DNA from: Imbroritus primus
GTDB taxonomy: Bacteria; Pseudomonadota; Gammaproteobacteria; Burkholderiales; Burkholderiaceae
NCBI GenBank assembly: GCA_000272025.2
Contig: AKCV02000023.1
Coordinates: forward strand, 96,808-160,807
Direction of reading: 5' to 3'
Length of the DNA stretch: 64,000 bases
Position numbers and translations under genes: made by a program. This document shows positions 56,769 through 64,000 of the stretch, piece by piece. Position 1 is the stretch's first letter; every line of letters starts with the position of its first letter. The notes beneath the pieces are model-generated. The model saw only the letters and a program-made list of their open reading frames with translations. It ran no database searches and was not told the DNA's origin.

Positions 56769-58475
56769 TCAGTAGTCGGAGACATCGACGTGGCTCGAAG
56801 CCGGATCGACCGTGACATCGATGACCGTCGGCACGCCCGAGGCGCGCGCTTCGGCCAGCGCCGCGGCAAGCTGTTCGCGTGTCGTGACGTTGACACCGCG
56901 GCAACCCATGCCACGTGCGATCTGCGCGAAATCGGTCGTCGAGAAATCGACCGCGATGCGACGCTCCTTGAGGTTGTCGCGCACCATGCCCAAGCCGCTG
57001 TTATTGGCCACGACCACGGTGATCGGCAGGTTCTCCTGCACACAGGTCGCCATCACGTTCATGGTCATGGCAAAGCCGCCGTCGCCGGTCAGGCACACCA
57101 CGTTCTTCTCCGGATGCACAAGCTTGGTCGCTGCCGCGGCCGGCGCACCCCAGCCCATGCCGCCAATGCCGCCAGGCACGATCAACTGGCCGGGCGTGCG
57201 GATCTTCAGCGTGGTGGTGGCCCAGATACGGTTGGTACCGGCATCCAGCGTGAGCAGGTCGTCCGGCGTGAGGAATGTGTCCAGCGTCTTGATGATGTCG
57301 GCGTTGTTCAGCATGCCAGGCGCGGCCGCCGGCACATCGAGCGATACCGGATGGGAAGCGTTCACGTCCGAGATCCACGCCAGGCGCGCATCGCGCTGAG
57401 CGGCGCCGAGGTCGTGTTCGAGCAGCGCCTCGAGTGCATCGCTCCCATCCGCGCACAGTGCCAGTTCGACCGGATACACCCAGCCCGCATTGCGCGGATC
57501 GACGTCGATCTGGGCAATGCGCTGCACACCTGGCTTGATGAAGTCGGCGCTGCGGAACTTGATATAGTCGGCGCCGAGGCTCGCGCCGACCACCACGAGC
57601 ACGTCGGCGGAGGTCACTGCGGCATTGGCTGATTTCATGCCCCAGGTGCCGAGCATGCCCACCGACACGGCGGATGTTTCATCAACGATGCCCTTGCCGT
57701 TGTAGCTGGTCGCCACAGCAAGGCCGAAGCGCTCCGCCAGCGCCGCCACGGCCTTGCGGCCGCGCGCATTCTGCATGCCATTGCCGACCACCAGTACCGG
57801 CCGCTTGGCGCCACGCACCATCTCCGCCAGCGCGGCCAGCCCCTTGCCGTCCGGCTTGGGCATCACGACCTCTTGGTAACCCTGCGCCGGATACAGCTGC
57901 ACGCGCTCCTGCTGGGGCATCTCGCGGCGGATGATGGGCGACTTGAGCACCACGGCAGTCGGGCCCTGGCGTGGCAGGTTGGCCTGCTTGTAGGCCTGCT
58001 GGATGGCGTACACCGCTTCGTGCGGTTCGGTCGCGTAGTAGGTGGCCTTGGTCATGGTCTTCATGACATTGCGTACGTCGGCCGCGCCGTAGTCGCCGGT
58101 CATGGTCTGGTACACGCCGTACATGCCAAAGCCGTCGTAGCAGGACGTATCGGTCAGCACCAGCATCGGCGAACCCGAGAAATACGCTTCCAGGATGCCA
58201 AACGCCCCCGTGGTGCTGGCAAACGGCCCCTGCCCCATGTACACGCCCGGCTTGCCGGTCAGCCGGCCCACTACCTGCGCCATGATCGATGCCACCTGTT
58301 CGCCGCGCGTGAGCACCACGCGCAAATCCTTACGCTTGGCGTAGAACTCATCGAGCATCCACGTCACGCCGAGTCCCGGCAAGGTAAACGCATATTCGAC
58401 ATCGAGCTCGGTCAGGGTACGGACCATGGCGTGCTTGGTGGTTTCGCCGGCCGGTACAGCAGTCACTGCATTCAT
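56769..58475 (-). CDS. Thiamine-diphosphate enzyme of the acetolactate synthase-like family
   Basis: A 568-residue three-domain ThDP enzyme. The cofactor-activating Glu is Glu59 (LTRGEQVAS, in place of the usual RHE), and the ThDP/Mg site runs from GDG (464-466) to NN (491-492). Family members decarboxylate 2-oxo acids, sometimes joining the fragment to an acceptor. The exact reaction is not readable. GGAGGAG precedes the ATG at 58473-58475. It is first in the cluster, downstream of a promoter with an embedded operator-like palindrome. Confidence 0.88.
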   Translation of the reverse strand: MNAVTAVPAGETTKHAMVRTLTELDVEYAFTLPGLGVTWMLDEFYAKRKDLRVVLTRGEQVASIMAQVVGRLTGKPGVYMGQGPFASTTGAFGILEAYFSGSPMLVLTDTSCYDGFGMYGVYQTMTGDYGAADVRNVMKTMTKATYYATEPHEAVYAIQQAYKQANLPRQGPTAVVLKSPIIRREMPQQERVQLYPAQGYQEVVMPKPDGKGLAALAEMVRGAKRPVLVVGNGMQNARGRKAVAALAERFGLAVATSYNGKGIVDETSAVSVGMLGTWGMKSANAAVTSADVLVVVGASLGADYIKFRSADFIKPGVQRIAQIDVDPRNAGWVYPVELALCADGSDALEALLEHDLGAAQRDARLAWISDVNASHPVSLDVPAAAPGMLNNADIIKTLDTFLTPDDLLTLDAGTNRIWATTTLKIRTPGQLIVPGGIGGMGWGAPAAAATKLVHPEKNVVCLTGDGGFAMTMNVMATCVQENLPITVVVANNSGLGMVRDNLKERRIAVDFSTTDFAQIARGMGCRGVNVTTREQLAAALAEARASGVPTVIDVTVDPASSHVDVSDY

Positions 58476-58499
58476 GTGCTTCTCCTCCATTGTTTTTTT

Positions 58500-58529
58500 A
58501 GAATACAAACGTTTGCATTTGCGTGTCAA
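58500..58529 (-). promoter_or_regulatory. Promoter of the catabolic cluster with embedded LacI-type operator
   Basis: Minus strand: a perfect -35 TTGACA (58524-58529), an 18-base spacer, and TATTCT (58500-58505). The spacer contains CAAACGTTTG (58506-58515), a perfect palindrome with a central CG as in operators of LacI-family repressors. A repressor bound there would block RNA polymerase. The divergent LacI gene is the obvious candidate. Confidence 0.75.
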
Positions 58530-58559
58530 CCAGTATCTTCATAGAAAATACTGGTCAAC
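58525..58559. repeat. Second inverted/direct repeat in the lacI-type intergenic region
   Basis: CCAGTAT (58530-58536) and ATACTGG (58548-58554) face each other, and GTCAAC occurs at 58525-58530 and 58554-58559. It may be a second operator or a site acting on the regulator's own promoter (TATAGT at 58564-58569, plus strand). Confidence 0.45.
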
Positions 58560-58605
58560 GTGTTATAGTCATGACCATCGTTTGCAGAAGGATGTTGGAA
58601 CGCGC

Positions 58606-59622
58606 ATGGCGGCTGGTTTGAAAGATGTGGCCCGGATGGTCGGAGTCTCGATCAGTACGGTGTCCCGCGCATTGCACCGGCCCGAGATGGTCGACGCGGA
58701 TACCCGCGAACGCGTCAATGCGGCAGTGAGCGCGCTCGGCTATGTGCCGCAGGGCGTGGGCCGCGCGCTGGTATCGCGCCGCACGTACAGCATCGGCGCG
58801 GTGATTCCACGCATCGGTGTCTCGGCGTTCGCACAAACGGTGGAAGCGCTACGCCAGGGCCTCGGCCAGGCCAACTACACCCTGCTTCTCGCACAGCCGC
58901 CGCTCAACGAGCAATCCGACCTGCGCCCCCTGCGCCGCCTGATCGAGCGCGGTGTGGATGGCATCGTGCTGCTCGGCAGCGACTGCCCACAAGCCTGGCT
59001 GGAAATCATCGAGAAAAATGGCCTGCCCATGACCACGATCTGGGCGGATGCCAGCGATGCGCCGCCTGGCGCGATCGGCTTCGACAACCGCGTTGCCGGA
59101 CGGCAGGCAGCGGAGCATCTGCTGCAGTTGGGACACCGCGAGTTTGCTTTCATCAGTGGATACCTCGCATCCAACCAGCGTTCGCAGCAGCGTTACCAGG
59201 GATTGCTGGAAGCCATCGCCGCGGGCGGTGGCCGGCTGCCGCGCGAGCTTGTGATCGAGGCCGACTATGCATTCTCGGAAGGCCACCGGGCGGCACTCCA
59301 GCTACTCGAAAGCGGGCAGCGTTTTACGGCGTTGGTCTGCGGCAACGACTATCTGGCGCTAGGCGCCATGGCGGGACTGCGCGAGCGCGGCCTGCGCATT
59401 CCGCACGACATGTCCGTGATCGGCTTCAACGACAGCGAGTTCTCGGCCTTCGTCGATCCGCCGCTGACGACCATCCGTTTTCCGTCGGTCGAGATCGGCA
59501 CGGCTGCAGCGGAAACCCTGCTGGCTGCCATCGAGGGTGCGGAGCGGATGCCGCCAGCGCGCATGCTGCCGACGACTCTGGTACAGCGCAGTTCAACTGC
59601 GCCAGCAGCCACCACACCGTAG
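58606..59622 (+). CDS. LacI-family transcriptional regulator
   Basis: A 338-residue regulator with the N-terminal HTH and hinge (LKDVARMVGVSISTVSRAL; RRTYSIGAVIPRI) and a periplasmic-binding-protein-like effector domain. It is closest in style to the GntR/IdnR subgroup that senses sugar acids, by eye only. It is divergent from the ThDP enzyme gene with 130 bases between the starts. The ATG at 58606 is the first that fits the HTH; GAAGGA lies somewhat far upstream. Confidence 0.94.
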   Translation: MAAGLKDVARMVGVSISTVSRALHRPEMVDADTRERVNAAVSALGYVPQGVGRALVSRRTYSIGAVIPRIGVSAFAQTVEALRQGLGQANYTLLLAQPPLNEQSDLRPLRRLIERGVDGIVLLGSDCPQAWLEIIEKNGLPMTTIWADASDAPPGAIGFDNRVAGRQAAEHLLQLGHREFAFISGYLASNQRSQQRYQGLLEAIAAGGGRLPRELVIEADYAFSEGHRAALQLLESGQRFTALVCGNDYLALGAMAGLRERGLRIPHDMSVIGFNDSEFSAFVDPPLTTIRFPSVEIGTAAAETLLAAIEGAERMPPARMLPTTLVQRSSTAPAATTP

Positions 59623-59640
59623 CCATCGCGGCAGAGCCAG

Positions 59641-60921
59641 TCAGCTCCGTTCCAGCACGGGTTTCCAGGACATGCGTCGGGCCTGGCGCCCGCGACGCTT
59701 GCGCTCCCAGATGACGATGCCGGTCACTGCCAGCATCACGACCACCAGCCCCATCAACGACATCAGGATACGGCCCGGCAAGCCGAGGATGCGGCCGGAG
59801 TGCAGCGGCAGCTGAAGCTGTACGAAGACATCCGCAGCAGTGCCGTGCCACGGCCGATGCATGCCAAGAATCCGTCCGTCTTCGGCGCTGACATAGATAT
59901 TGGACAACCCCATGCCCATTGCGCCGAGTTCGTTTTCCGGATCGAAGAACGACACGTTGTAGAACGGGAAATCCCCGCCATACCAGATGCCGCCCGGCGG
60001 ATGCTCGAAGCCCAGGCGCTTGCCTTCTGCCGCAGCAATCTCGATGGCTTGCGCAAAACTCAGCTTGGGCTCGAGATACGTGCCATACGGCGCAGGCCTG
60101 AGGGTCTCGTACGGTCCGGGCGTGGTGGTGGATATGGTCGACATCACCGGATAGAACACCTCGCGATACAGGTTCAGCGAGAACGAGGTGAACGCCACGA
60201 TCAGGATGACGCCCCACGCCCACAATCCACCTGCGCGATGCAGGTCGAAGTTGACCTTGTAGCCGCCGGCGCGCCAGCGTACCAGCCACGCGGGTTTCCA
60301 CCGCGCCAGCCACGAAACGGCGCGCGAACGTAACTGGACTCTGTTCGATTCCGCCGACGACATGCGTCGGCGCAAGCGACTCGGCCATGTCAGGTACATC
60401 GCCACAAAGCTGTCGAGAAACCACATTAGCGCCACGCCGCCCATGAGCCAGTATCCCCAGCGGTCCGAGCCAGCGAACGGCGGAATATGCAGGCTTTCAT
60501 GGAGATGCCGCAGCCATGGCATGAGGTTGCGCCTGGACAGCGCCACGCTCTTGGAATCGCGATGCCCGGTGATCTGCGCGGACACGGGATCGACAAACAC
60601 GGTGTTGTAGTCTAGGCGATACGGCCGGCCCGTGGCCGGATCGATTTTCGCCCGCACCAGGAATGACGCGGCATGTCCCTCTTCCAGGCCCAGCGTCATG
60701 TAGCTGACCATCACGCGTGGATCGGCTGCCTCGACCGCTGCAGCCAGCGTATTGGGATGCTGCAGCGGGCCGCGGCCCGGCGTATGCATGATGTCAGCGT
60801 TGAGCCACTCGTCGAGTTCATGGTCCCATGAGATGACCGCCCCCGTCAGGCCAGCGACGATCAGGAACAAGGCGATCGAGAGCCCGAGCCAGCGATGGAC
60901 GATGGTCCAGAATGCGCGCAC
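59641..60921 (-). CDS. PepSY-associated transmembrane protein
   Basis: A 426-residue inner-membrane protein with four main helices and PepSY-type periplasmic domains (RAFWTIVHRWLGLSIAL; ISWDHELDEWLNAD). Such proteins sit beside TonB siderophore receptors and are thought to help reduce or release ferric siderophores. GAGGAG is nine bases before the GTG at 60919-60921 and directly touches the ATG at 60928-60930, so GTG is preferred. It begins right after the receptor gene. Confidence 0.9.
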   Translation of the reverse strand: MRAFWTIVHRWLGLSIALFLIVAGLTGAVISWDHELDEWLNADIMHTPGRGPLQHPNTLAAAVEAADPRVMVSYMTLGLEEGHAASFLVRAKIDPATGRPYRLDYNTVFVDPVSAQITGHRDSKSVALSRRNLMPWLRHLHESLHIPPFAGSDRWGYWLMGGVALMWFLDSFVAMYLTWPSRLRRRMSSAESNRVQLRSRAVSWLARWKPAWLVRWRAGGYKVNFDLHRAGGLWAWGVILIVAFTSFSLNLYREVFYPVMSTISTTTPGPYETLRPAPYGTYLEPKLSFAQAIEIAAAEGKRLGFEHPPGGIWYGGDFPFYNVSFFDPENELGAMGMGLSNIYVSAEDGRILGMHRPWHGTAADVFVQLQLPLHSGRILGLPGRILMSLMGLVVVMLAVTGIVIWERKRRGRQARRMSWKPVLERS

Positions 60922-60934
60922 TGCAACCATCTCC

Positions 60935-63124
60935 TCAGAAATCGAGCGTGGCCGTCAGTGCCACCGTACGCGGCGCAGATTGCACCAAATAATTGGAACC
61001 CGGGAAGCCGCCGACCGAGGCCCAGTAGTTTTTGCCGAATACATTATCCACACGGGCCCGCAGGGTCAGCAGGCGCGCCTGCCCGATTGGCACCAGATAG
61101 CGCATGCCGAGATCCGTGCGCGTCCAGCTGGAGACAGACAAGGTATTGGCGGCATTGGCAAACTGGCTCGAGGTATGGACGACGCGCGCATTGACGGCCA
61201 GCCCTCGTACGCCGGGCACATCCCAGTCGGCGCCCAGGCTCAGCTGCCGTTTCGGCACACCAATAGCATAGCGGCCATCGTTGATGCCACCCGGCGTGCT
61301 TTCCTGCTTGGCAGACAGCAGCGTCAGTCCGCCCAGCAGGCGCAAACCCTTGAACGGCTCGCCATAGACCGAGAGCTCGGCGCCGCGGTTGCGCTGCTTG
61401 CCATACTCATCGAACACCTGGTTGACGACATAGGCCGATGGCTTGTCGGTAGTGAACAGCGCCAGGCTCGCGCCGACGCGCTGTCCTTCCCACTTGGCGC
61501 CAATCTCCTTCTGCTTGGTGCGATACGGAGCAAATACTTGGCCGGCGTTGACGACCGGTTGCCCGTTGGCGCTGGCCGGCGCAACTTCGCCCTTGGCCAG
61601 TCCTTCAATGTAGTTCGCATACAGGGACCAACCGGCCGCCGGCTTGAACACAACGCCCATGGCCGGCGTCACGCGCGACTTGCTGTAGGAATCAGCCAGC
61701 GCGCCCGTGCCATAGTTGTAGCTGTTCTGCTTGATGGTCTGGTGACGCAAGCCCAGCGTCACCAGCACGCGATCGTCGAGGAAGGACATCGTATCGGCCA
61801 GCGCCACGCTGCGATGCGTGACATCGCCGACCCGCAGGGGATTGTTCAGGTCACCGCCGAACATCGTCAACGCCGGGGCCAAGGATACTGTCGGGTCGTA
61901 GAGGTTATTCAGGACACTGGCGCCGCCCATGCCCCAGGCATTGCGCTCCTCGGCGTCATAGACCATGGCCGACGCCGTGACCTGGTGACCCACCGGGCCG
62001 GTTGCGAAGGCACCGCGGATACCGATCTCGCCGGTCTTGATATTGTCTTCCCGGCGATTGTCAAAACGACTACCGGTACTGTCGCCAGCCGCATTCTGGA
62101 TGTTCAGCGAAGACAGGGAGTTGCTTTCCTTGCCCTGACGAATGCCGCCCGCCGCCCAGGCTGTCAGGCCGGGGACGATATCCCATTCACCACGCACCGT
62201 GCCGAACAGGTCCTTCTCGCTCGAATAGGTCCATGGCTGGGCATAGTTGCGGCGGGCCTCCGGCACGGCGGGAATGAAGGCGCCGGGTGTCACGCTGGGG
62301 CGCCCGGCCTGCAGCTCGTTGTCCTGATAACCGAGGTCCGCGGAAAGGCGCACGTCGCGGCTGCGCCAGTCGACGCCCAGGGAAAACATGGTCAGTTCGC
62401 GGCTTTCGCCATCGATTGCCGTATCGCCATCGCGGCGCACGGCGTTCAGGCGCACGCCGGCACTCTCGTTGGGACCGAAGCGACGCGATAGATCGACTGC
62501 GCCGAATACCTGCCCTCCAGTTTGTACGCCCGCGCTGACCTGCGACAGAGATTCCGCGCTAGCGCGCTTGGGCAGCAGGTTCACCGAACCGCCCAGACCC
62601 GAACCACCAGGCGCCGCGCCATTCAAGAACGCATTGGCCCCCAGCAGGACCTCGACGCGCTCGAAGAATTCCGAGGCCACATACTGGCGCGGCAACATCC
62701 CGTACAAGCCGTTGTAGGCAATATCATCGGAATACAGCGGAAAACCGCGCACCACATAGACTTCCTGGAAATTCCCAAAGCCGCGCGCCTGCCGGACCGA
62801 GGGATCGTTCAGTAGCACATCAGCCACGCTCTGTGCCTGCTGGTCGGCGATCAGTTCGCGCGTATAGCTCTTGATGTTGAACGGCGTATCCATGACATCC
62901 TGCGTGCCCAGCACGCCCACCCGGCTACCGCGTGCCACCTGCCCGCCAGCGAATGGCTTGGCCAGGCCGCCCGCCGAGGCATCCGCGCTGGCTTCGACCG
63001 TCACGGTCTCCAGCTCGGCCACGGGCGTGTCCGGACGGCCAGGCTGCCCTTGGGCAAAAGCAGCGCATGAGGTCAGTGCCGTGATGGCAAGTGTGATTGG
63101 CCGGCGGGAAAGAGCAGTCGACAT
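60935..63124 (-). CDS. TonB-dependent siderophore receptor
   Basis: A 729-residue outer-membrane receptor. It has a signal peptide (to about AAFA), a TonB-box-like ETVTVEA, the plug domain (DTPFNIKSYTRELIADQQAQS...RGFPLYSDDIAYNG) and a 22-strand barrel ending in Phe (TATLDF). It resembles the FhuA/FoxA-type siderophore receptors, ligand unknown. A near-consensus Fur box and a promoter lie just upstream. The PepSY gene follows. Confidence 0.95.
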   Translation of the reverse strand: MSTALSRRPITLAITALTSCAAFAQGQPGRPDTPVAELETVTVEASADASAGGLAKPFAGGQVARGSRVGVLGTQDVMDTPFNIKSYTRELIADQQAQSVADVLLNDPSVRQARGFGNFQEVYVVRGFPLYSDDIAYNGLYGMLPRQYVASEFFERVEVLLGANAFLNGAAPGGSGLGGSVNLLPKRASAESLSQVSAGVQTGGQVFGAVDLSRRFGPNESAGVRLNAVRRDGDTAIDGESRELTMFSLGVDWRSRDVRLSADLGYQDNELQAGRPSVTPGAFIPAVPEARRNYAQPWTYSSEKDLFGTVRGEWDIVPGLTAWAAGGIRQGKESNSLSSLNIQNAAGDSTGSRFDNRREDNIKTGEIGIRGAFATGPVGHQVTASAMVYDAEERNAWGMGGASVLNNLYDPTVSLAPALTMFGGDLNNPLRVGDVTHRSVALADTMSFLDDRVLVTLGLRHQTIKQNSYNYGTGALADSYSKSRVTPAMGVVFKPAAGWSLYANYIEGLAKGEVAPASANGQPVVNAGQVFAPYRTKQKEIGAKWEGQRVGASLALFTTDKPSAYVVNQVFDEYGKQRNRGAELSVYGEPFKGLRLLGGLTLLSAKQESTPGGINDGRYAIGVPKRQLSLGADWDVPGVRGLAVNARVVHTSSQFANAANTLSVSSWTRTDLGMRYLVPIGQARLLTLRARVDNVFGKNYWASVGGFPGSNYLVQSAPRTVALTATLDF

Positions 63125-63134
63125 GGCATCCAGT

Positions 63135-63153
63135 GATAATGAGAACAATTATC
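63135..63153. promoter_or_regulatory. Fur box of the siderophore receptor operon
   Basis: GATAATGAGAACAATTATC matches the 19-bp Fur consensus at 16 positions by hand count. It lies 10 bases from the receptor ATG and just downstream of the predicted -10. Confidence 0.88.
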
Positions 63154-63156
63154 ACT

Positions 63157-63184
63157 ATCATATCGCTATTCAATGAGGAATCAA
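63157..63184 (-). promoter_or_regulatory. Likely promoter of the siderophore receptor operon
   Basis: Minus strand: TTGATT (63179-63184), 16 bases, TATGAT (63157-63162). The Fur box covers the expected transcription start. Confidence 0.6.
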
Positions 63185-63243
63185 ACCCCGCGCGTCTTGT
63201 CGGTGTCCAGATTCCGGCGCCTCTCTAAATGGCCTGCCCCAGA

Positions 63244-63585
63244 TTACATGGAGATGCCTCTCCAACAGTTGTGCCGCTCATGTCTGCCCATGTAATGACG
63301 GCGGCGCCAGCGCGGCAAAGGCACCGGCTGACGGGCAGCAGCCTCCCCGGCAACTGTTCCCTTGCCCCACGTACCACAGGCTGTTCCAACGGAGCCTGAC
63401 GCGCTCCTGAAACGACTGCGCGCAACCGGCCTCAGACGCTGCGGTACATCGGACGTACCGGCCTCCGATTGCCGCCCACGAATGAAGGACAACACCGCCA
63501 CGCCAGCAAAAATCAGTGCAGGAATCCACACCAGTGCCCGAATCATTTGCGCAAGCGGCACCAGAACCGAATTCGCTGCGACCAT
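63244..63585 (-). CDS. Hypothetical small protein with one membrane helix
   Basis: A 113-codon frame. The first about 40 residues (MVAANSVLVPLAQMIRALVW...FAGVAVLSFIRGRQ) look like a real membrane anchor, while the rest is Arg-rich and less protein-like. GGAGGGG, eight bases before the ATG, is a strong ribosome-binding site. The left end of the insertion sequence lies only 11 bases upstream of the ATG and has replaced its original upstream region. A near end-of-frame inverted repeat (63243-63251 with 63288-63296) is present. Family unknown. Confidence 0.45.
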   Translation of the reverse strand: MVAANSVLVPLAQMIRALVWIPALIFAGVAVLSFIRGRQSEAGTSDVPQRLRPVARSRFRSASGSVGTACGTWGKGTVAGEAAARQPVPLPRWRRRHYMGRHERHNCWRGISM

Positions 63586-63664
63586 AGTGCCCCTCCTGAC
63601 CTGCCCCCTGCAAACAGGGCCAACCGGAGTCTAGTAAAGTTCGTTTTCGGAGAAGAAGACGAAC

Positions 63665-63928
63665 ATGAAGAAGCGATTTACGGAACAGCAAATCATCGGA
63701 TTTCTGAAGGAAGCTGAAGCTGGCATGCCGGTCAAGGAACTGTGCAGGAAGCACGGGTTCAGTGACGCGTCGTTCTACACGTGGCGCGCAAAGTTCGGCG
63801 GCATGGAAGTCTCGGAAGCCCGCCGTCTCAAGGACCTCGAGGTGGAGAATGCCCGGCTGAAGAAACTGCTGGCCGAAGCAATGCTCGATATGGAAGCGTT
63901 GAAGGTCGTCGTCAAGGGAAAGCCCTGA
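63665..63928 (+). CDS. IS3-family transposase OrfA
   Basis: An 87-residue HTH protein starting MKKRFTEQQIIGFLKEAEAG, with SDASFYTWRAKFGG and a C-terminal leucine-zipper-like helix (LEVENARLKKLLAEAMLD). It binds the IS ends and is normally fused to OrfB by -1 frameshifting. The pattern CRKHGFSDASFY marks the IS2/IS407-type group. It looks intact. Confidence 0.93.
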   Translation: MKKRFTEQQIIGFLKEAEAGMPVKELCRKHGFSDASFYTWRAKFGGMEVSEARRLKDLEVENARLKKLLAEAMLDMEALKVVVKGKP

Positions 63929-64000
63929 GCCCGCAAGCCAAACGCGAAGCGGTGTCGGCGATTCGGGAGAAGGTCAACATCTCCGAGCGCCGTGCCTGCC
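63919..64000 (+). CDS. IS3-family transposase OrfB, N-terminal part only
   Basis: In the -1 frame relative to OrfA the sequence reads KALSPQAKREAVSAIREKVN and continues to the window edge, as expected for the start of OrfB. The catalytic DDE residues lie outside. The frameshift would occur near 63914-63925 (AAGGGAAAGCCC). Confidence 0.8.

Larger units (their letters stand above)
63597..64000 (+). mobile_element. IS3-family insertion sequence (IS407-like), left end only
   Basis: The element starts with TGACCTGCCCCCTG, which resembles left inverted repeats of the IS407 group as I recall them. The orfA/orfB pair follows in the expected layout. The right end is outside the window. The four bases CTCC at 63593-63596 would be the target duplication. 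Confidence 0.85.

Noticed and set aside
60752..62491. 579-codon open frame antisense to the TonB receptor and PepSY gene
   Set aside because: Shadow of a well-supported receptor; its translation has no family features.

Overview
The window looks like chromosomal DNA of a GC-rich betaproteobacterium, most likely order Burkholderiales. The evidence is the gene order ndk-rlmN-pilF-rodZ-ispG-hisS-yfgM-bamB-der, the surE-pcm-nlpD-rpoS block, a Bug-type tripartite tricarboxylate transporter (TTT) binding protein, and an IS3-family element with IS407-like ends. I cannot fix the genus from the sequence alone.

Bases 1-8840 hold a nine-gene minus-strand run. It covers nucleotide metabolism (ndk), rRNA/tRNA methylation (rlmN), type IV pilus assembly (pilF), cell shape (rodZ), isoprenoid synthesis (ispG), histidyl-tRNA charging (hisS), outer-membrane and secretion quality control (yfgM, bamB) and ribosome assembly (der, cut by the left edge). 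A Bax-inhibitor-1 homologue and rlmD converge on a shared terminator at 9821-9850. Bases 11500-16207 carry surE-pcm-nlpD-rpoS plus a 3'-5' exonuclease that overlaps rpoS. Bases 16346-29120 carry a quinone oxidoreductase, an unannotated 31-residue membrane protein, a LysR regulator, recR-ybaB-dnaX, the SRP RNA gene, and the addA-addB recombination helicase-nuclease pair.

Bases 29488-36258 run on the plus strand: trxA, rho, mtfA, rpmE2, a family-39-like glycosyltransferase and a MATE exporter. A three-tRNA operon (Ala, Glu, Asp) follows on the minus strand, with gltX immediately upstream on the same strand; the gltX terminator abuts the tRNA promoter. Next come an orphan ferric-iron binding protein with a Fur box, a patatin lipoprotein, an NlpC/P60 peptidase, the yejABEF peptide importer, fabI and a cytochrome b561.

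Bases 49385-63124 are more accessory: two lipoproteins of unknown function around a sugar-nucleotide-type epimerase, then a five-gene catabolic cluster (ThDP enzyme, two SDRs, a Bug binding protein and a GabD-like aldehyde dehydrogenase). The cluster is read away from a divergent LacI regulator, and a perfect CAAACGTTTG palindrome lies between the -35 and -10 boxes of its promoter. I infer that it oxidises an imported hydroxy acid through a 2-oxo acid and an aldehyde; the substrate is unknown. A Fur-controlled TonB receptor with a PepSY partner follows, and the window ends inside an IS3-family insertion sequence whose left end is at 63597.

The observations most worth testing are the catabolic cluster and its operator, the 31-residue membrane protein, the hairpin directly before der, the apparently leaderless promoters of dnaX and surE, the terminator/promoter junction between gltX and the tRNA operon, and a long inverted repeat at 49385-49479. 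I saw no CRISPR array, prophage or obvious defence system.
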